Source of the DNA: Candidatus Nitrotoga sp. CP45
GTDB taxonomy: Bacteria > Bacteroidota > Bacteroidia > Flavobacteriales > Flavobacteriaceae
Direction: 5' to 3'
Assembly (NCBI GenBank): GCA_943329165.2
Contig: CALQCV020000102.1
Location: forward strand, 1-6,854
Length of the DNA: 6,854 nt
Of the stretch, positions 5,305-6,854 are shown one piece after another. Position 1 is the stretch's first letter. Each line of letters starts with the position of its first letter. The notes under the pieces are model-generated. The model worked only from the letters and a program-made list of their open reading frames with translations. It was not told where the DNA came from and searched no databases. Both the position numbers and the translations under genes were made by a program.

Positions 5305-5342
5305 ATTTTACAATTCATAATTTGATGAGAATAATTATCTAA

Positions 5343-6317
5343 CTATTCTTTTATAAACTTTTTAGATACTAGCTTTTCTCCGTCTGTTATTTTTAAAACA
5401 TATACTCCAGAAACTAAATCGTTAACAGTTATAATTTTATTTTTAATTTGTCCAGATTTTATAATTTGTCCTAAATGATTTACTATCAAATAATTTAAGT
5501 TTTTTTCGATGTCTATTTGAATAAAATCTATTGTAGGATTTGGATATAAAACAAAGTTTTCTTTTGAAAGTTCAGAAACACCTAATACAGGACTTGTTGA
5601 ATAAGCTGTTGATCCAAAATCCCAATTTGCAATATTATAAATTGTAGCTAGGTCGGTTGCTTTATTACCAGTTAATACAATTGAAGGTTTTAATGTACCA
5701 TTGCCAATAACTTGACCCCAAATAAATGAAGTGGCTCTAGGTGGTTGTCCACAGTTAAATGCAGTATAATCGCAATTATTTAATGTTGTTGACCATGCGG
5801 TGTTCATACGTATAGCTGTAATTAAGGATGGACTTGCTGCAGTGCCTTGGTAAGCTATAACCGATTCTCCTGCAGCAGAACCCATACTTACATAGTATAA
5901 AGGAGGAGAAATTGTAGAGTTATATGCAGCTTGTGTAGCTGAAATGGTTCCTATGTTCGTAGATAAATTATTTCGTACATTCATATTAATAACAGTTCCG
6001 TAGGGTAATGCAGTATTTGCTGTCCAAGTTACAATACCATCAGTAACAGCACCAGTGTTTGGGCCACATGGTAGTGCAGTTTGAAATGCTGAAGCATCTG
6101 TTCTCCACCCATAATCAGTAAATGAAATTTGTGTCCCGGCATTAATAGCTGTCAACAATACAAATGAAATATTATCATCATTTGAAGCCGAGTTGACATT
6201 ATTATCTGTTGCATTAATTAAGACAATTGCTATATCTCCCGCTGTAAGGGTTGTTTGCGCATTTAGTTTTCCTATAAAACTTAATAGTAATAGCAAAACT
6301 GTGTAATTTTTTTTCAT
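5343..6317 (-). CDS. Secreted protein with T9SS type A sorting domain
   Basis: A 324-residue exported protein. Residues 1-20 are a signal peptide (MKKNYTVLLLLLSFIGKLNA|Q). Residues 21 to about 240 form a Ser/Thr/Asn-rich beta-domain that starts LTAGDIAIVLINATD and continues with DDNISFVLLTAINAGT and QISFTDYGWR. I recognise this opening (GDIA...FSFVLL..I.AGT.I.FTD.GW) from many flavobacterial surface proteins, but no function is attached to it. Three cysteines are visible, in LPCGP, NNCDYT and FNCGQPP. Residues about 247-324 form a T9SS type A sorting domain (VLYPNPTIDFIQIDI, VNHLGQIIKSG, DLVSGVYVLKI, KKFIKE). The start is an ATG at 6317. The promoter near 6504-6535 would give a leader of about 180 nt containing a GC-rich hairpin (6398-6440). 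It is the first unit of the array after gpmI. Confidence 0.83.
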   Translation of the reverse strand: MKKNYTVLLLLLSFIGKLNAQTTLTAGDIAIVLINATDNNVNSASNDDNISFVLLTAINAGTQISFTDYGWRTDASAFQTALPCGPNTGAVTDGIVTWTANTALPYGTVINMNVRNNLSTNIGTISATQAAYNSTISPPLYYVSMGSAAGESVIAYQGTAASPSLITAIRMNTAWSTTLNNCDYTAFNCGQPPRATSFIWGQVIGNGTLKPSIVLTGNKATDLATIYNIANWDFGSTAYSTSPVLGVSELSKENFVLYPNPTIDFIQIDIEKNLNYLIVNHLGQIIKSGQIKNKIITVNDLVSGVYVLKITDGEKLVSKKFIKE

Positions 6318-6397
6318 GATGATAAATTTTAGATATTTATTAAAAAGTAAATGATTTTTTTTATTTAATACGATTTAATTTTCTATTATTATGTTTA

Positions 6398-6440
6398 TTT
6401 CGGGGCGAATTGCTTGCCAATGAATTTTTTATCCCCGAAA
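6398..6440 (-). other. GC-rich hairpin in the long leader of the 5343-6317 gene
   Basis: TTTCGGGG (6398-6405) and CCCCGAAA (6433-6440) are perfectly complementary with a 27-nt loop that contains TTGCTTGCCAATG. It stands out in a region that is otherwise mostly A and T. It lies between the predicted promoter (6504-6535) and the ATG at 6317, so the transcript would carry it in the 5' leader. It could be a regulatory leader structure, a remnant of another boundary element, or a late terminator for gpmI; no U-tract follows on the minus strand, which disfavours the last. Confidence 0.4.
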
Positions 6441-6503
6441 CAAACTTTCGCAAAGCCAACCTAAATTGGGTGTATATACGAATGTTCGTTTCGTTTTAGT
6501 TAT

Positions 6504-6535
6504 CAAATATACCAAATAATTTTTCTCTACCACAA
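6504..6535 (-). promoter_or_regulatory. Bacteroidota-type promoter upstream of the first cassette gene
   Basis: The minus strand has TATATTTG (6511-6504), an exact TAnnTTTG -7 box, with TTG (6535-6533) 21 bases upstream as the -33 element. Transcription would start near 6497 and enter the array. It overlaps the weak candidate for the leading cassette end (6533-6544). It could serve the first gene only, because a probable terminator follows at 5260-5304. Confidence 0.55.
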
Positions 6536-6588
6536 GATGCTAACTTCACGGTTACAGTAAAAAACGCCTCAAGTTAAGAAGACTTTTA

Positions 6589-6854
6589 TTACAACAAAGA
6601 CTTCCCAGTCATGACTTCGGGTTTTTCAATTCCCATTAATTCAAGAATAGTAGGAGCAAGGTCGCCTAAAACTCCATCGTGTATGGTTTTTAACTCCTTG
6701 TCTACTAAAATTATCGGTACAGGGTTAGTCGTGTGTGCTGTATTTGGAGATCCATCTGGGTTTATCATGGTTTCGCAATTCCCGTGGTCAGCTATGATGA
6801 TGGTTGTGTAGTTGTTTTCCAATGCCGTTTCGACTACTTCTTTTACACATTTAT
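6589..6854 (-). CDS. gpmI: 2,3-bisphosphoglycerate-independent phosphoglycerate mutase (C-terminal part; 5' end outside window)
   Basis: The last 87-88 codons of the cytoplasmic glycolytic enzyme that interconverts 3- and 2-phosphoglycerate using two bound Mn2+ ions. The frame stays open to the window edge (KCVKEVVETALENNYTT...). IADHGNCETM carries the Asp-His metal ligands of the phosphatase-type active site, and PNTAHTTNPVPIILVD carries the further metal-binding His. GDLAPTILELMGIEKPEVMTGKSLL is the standard C-terminus, so the 3' end is intact. A TTG within the frame at 6822 is an internal Leu codon, not the start. A T-run (minus, 6564-6559) about 25 bases after the stop may mark its transcript end, but I see no convincing stem. 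It is a core gene flanking the accessory array. Confidence 0.96.
   Translation of the reverse strand, partial: KCVKEVVETALENNYTTIIIADHGNCETMINPDGSPNTAHTTNPVPIILVDKELKTIHDGVLGDLAPTILELMGIEKPEVMTGKSLL

Larger units (their letters stand above)
1505..6544 (-). mobile_element. Putative integron-like gene-cassette array (five units, no integrase in view)
   Basis: Five units in one orientation (three single secreted-protein genes and two toxin-antitoxin pairs) are each closed by a related 130-150 bp imperfect-palindrome element. Unit-specific inverted ends flank four of the five units: 5104-5118 with 4272-4286 (14/15), 4141-4153 with 3377-3389 (9/13), 3250-3258 with 2515-2523 (9/9), and 2383-2395 with 1627-1639 (11/13). 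For the first unit the leading end is only a weak candidate (6533-6544 against 5239-5251). Integron cassettes show this arrangement because each one carries both halves of its own attC site. TA cassettes are common in chromosomal integrons. Against the call: no tyrosine integrase is present, and the GTT core is altered in elements A (ATT) and C (TTT). An alternative is a dispersed family of intergenic repeats with no active recombinase. Confidence 0.42.

Noticed and set aside
6455..6465. Alternative leading end of the first cassette (TTTAGGTTGGC on the minus strand)
   Set aside because: It matches the trailing end GTTAGTGGCTGGC only with a shift and lies downstream of the predicted promoter; the candidate at 6533-6544 is slightly better, though also weak.
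1505..6544. Insertion sequence or composite transposon
   Set aside because: No transposase-like frame is present, the inverted ends differ from unit to unit, and no target-site duplication was noticed.
6559..6588. Intrinsic terminator of gpmI
   Set aside because: A run of six T is present on the minus strand, but no convincing GC-rich stem precedes it.
6611..6811. Plus-strand reading frame of 66 codons
   Set aside because: It is antisense to the strongly conserved C-terminus of gpmI.

Overview
The window is AT-rich DNA from a Bacteroidota bacterium, most likely a Flavobacteriaceae member close to Flavobacterium. The evidence is three secreted proteins with C-terminal type IX secretion (T9SS) sorting domains, a DUF2490 outer-membrane barrel protein, promoters of the Bacteroidota TAnnTTTG (-7) type, and no Shine-Dalgarno sequences. 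All intact genes lie on the minus strand, so transcription runs from high to low coordinates.

Layout in transcription order. The 3' end of gpmI (glycolytic phosphoglycerate mutase) occupies 6854-6589. It is followed by five compact gene units. Three are single T9SS-sorted secreted proteins: 6317-5343, 5061-4294 and 4098-3412 (the last carries a META/HslJ-like domain). Two are type II toxin-antitoxin operons: an RHH antitoxin with a PIN toxin (3177-2531) and higBA (2301-1646). Each unit is followed by a structured element of about 130-150 bp (D 5104-5251, C 4141-4286, B 3250-3389, A 2383-2523, and '0' 1505-1639). Next, on the opposite strand, is a decayed C-terminal scrap of an acetyl-CoA hydrolase/CoA-transferase gene (1329-1508). 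Last is a DUF2490 - TetR operon (1193 to the window edge).

The main observation is that the five units look like gene cassettes of an integron-like array. They share one orientation, hold one gene or one TA pair each, and are separated by imperfect-palindrome elements of attC/VCR-like size. In four of the five units the sequence just before the gene is the reverse complement of the sequence just after it, and the sequence differs from unit to unit. That is expected if each unit once circularised through its own recombination site. Elements A and B also share a 6-bp stem with a compensatory base-pair change across an identical 79-nt interval. No integrase gene is in the window, and some core sites depart from the canonical GTT/AAC, so this is a structural inference and not a proven integron.

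The cargo makes sense for such an array: TA modules with their own promoters and operators would stabilise it, and the secreted proteins are variable accessory functions placed between a core gene (gpmI) and an envelope/regulator operon.
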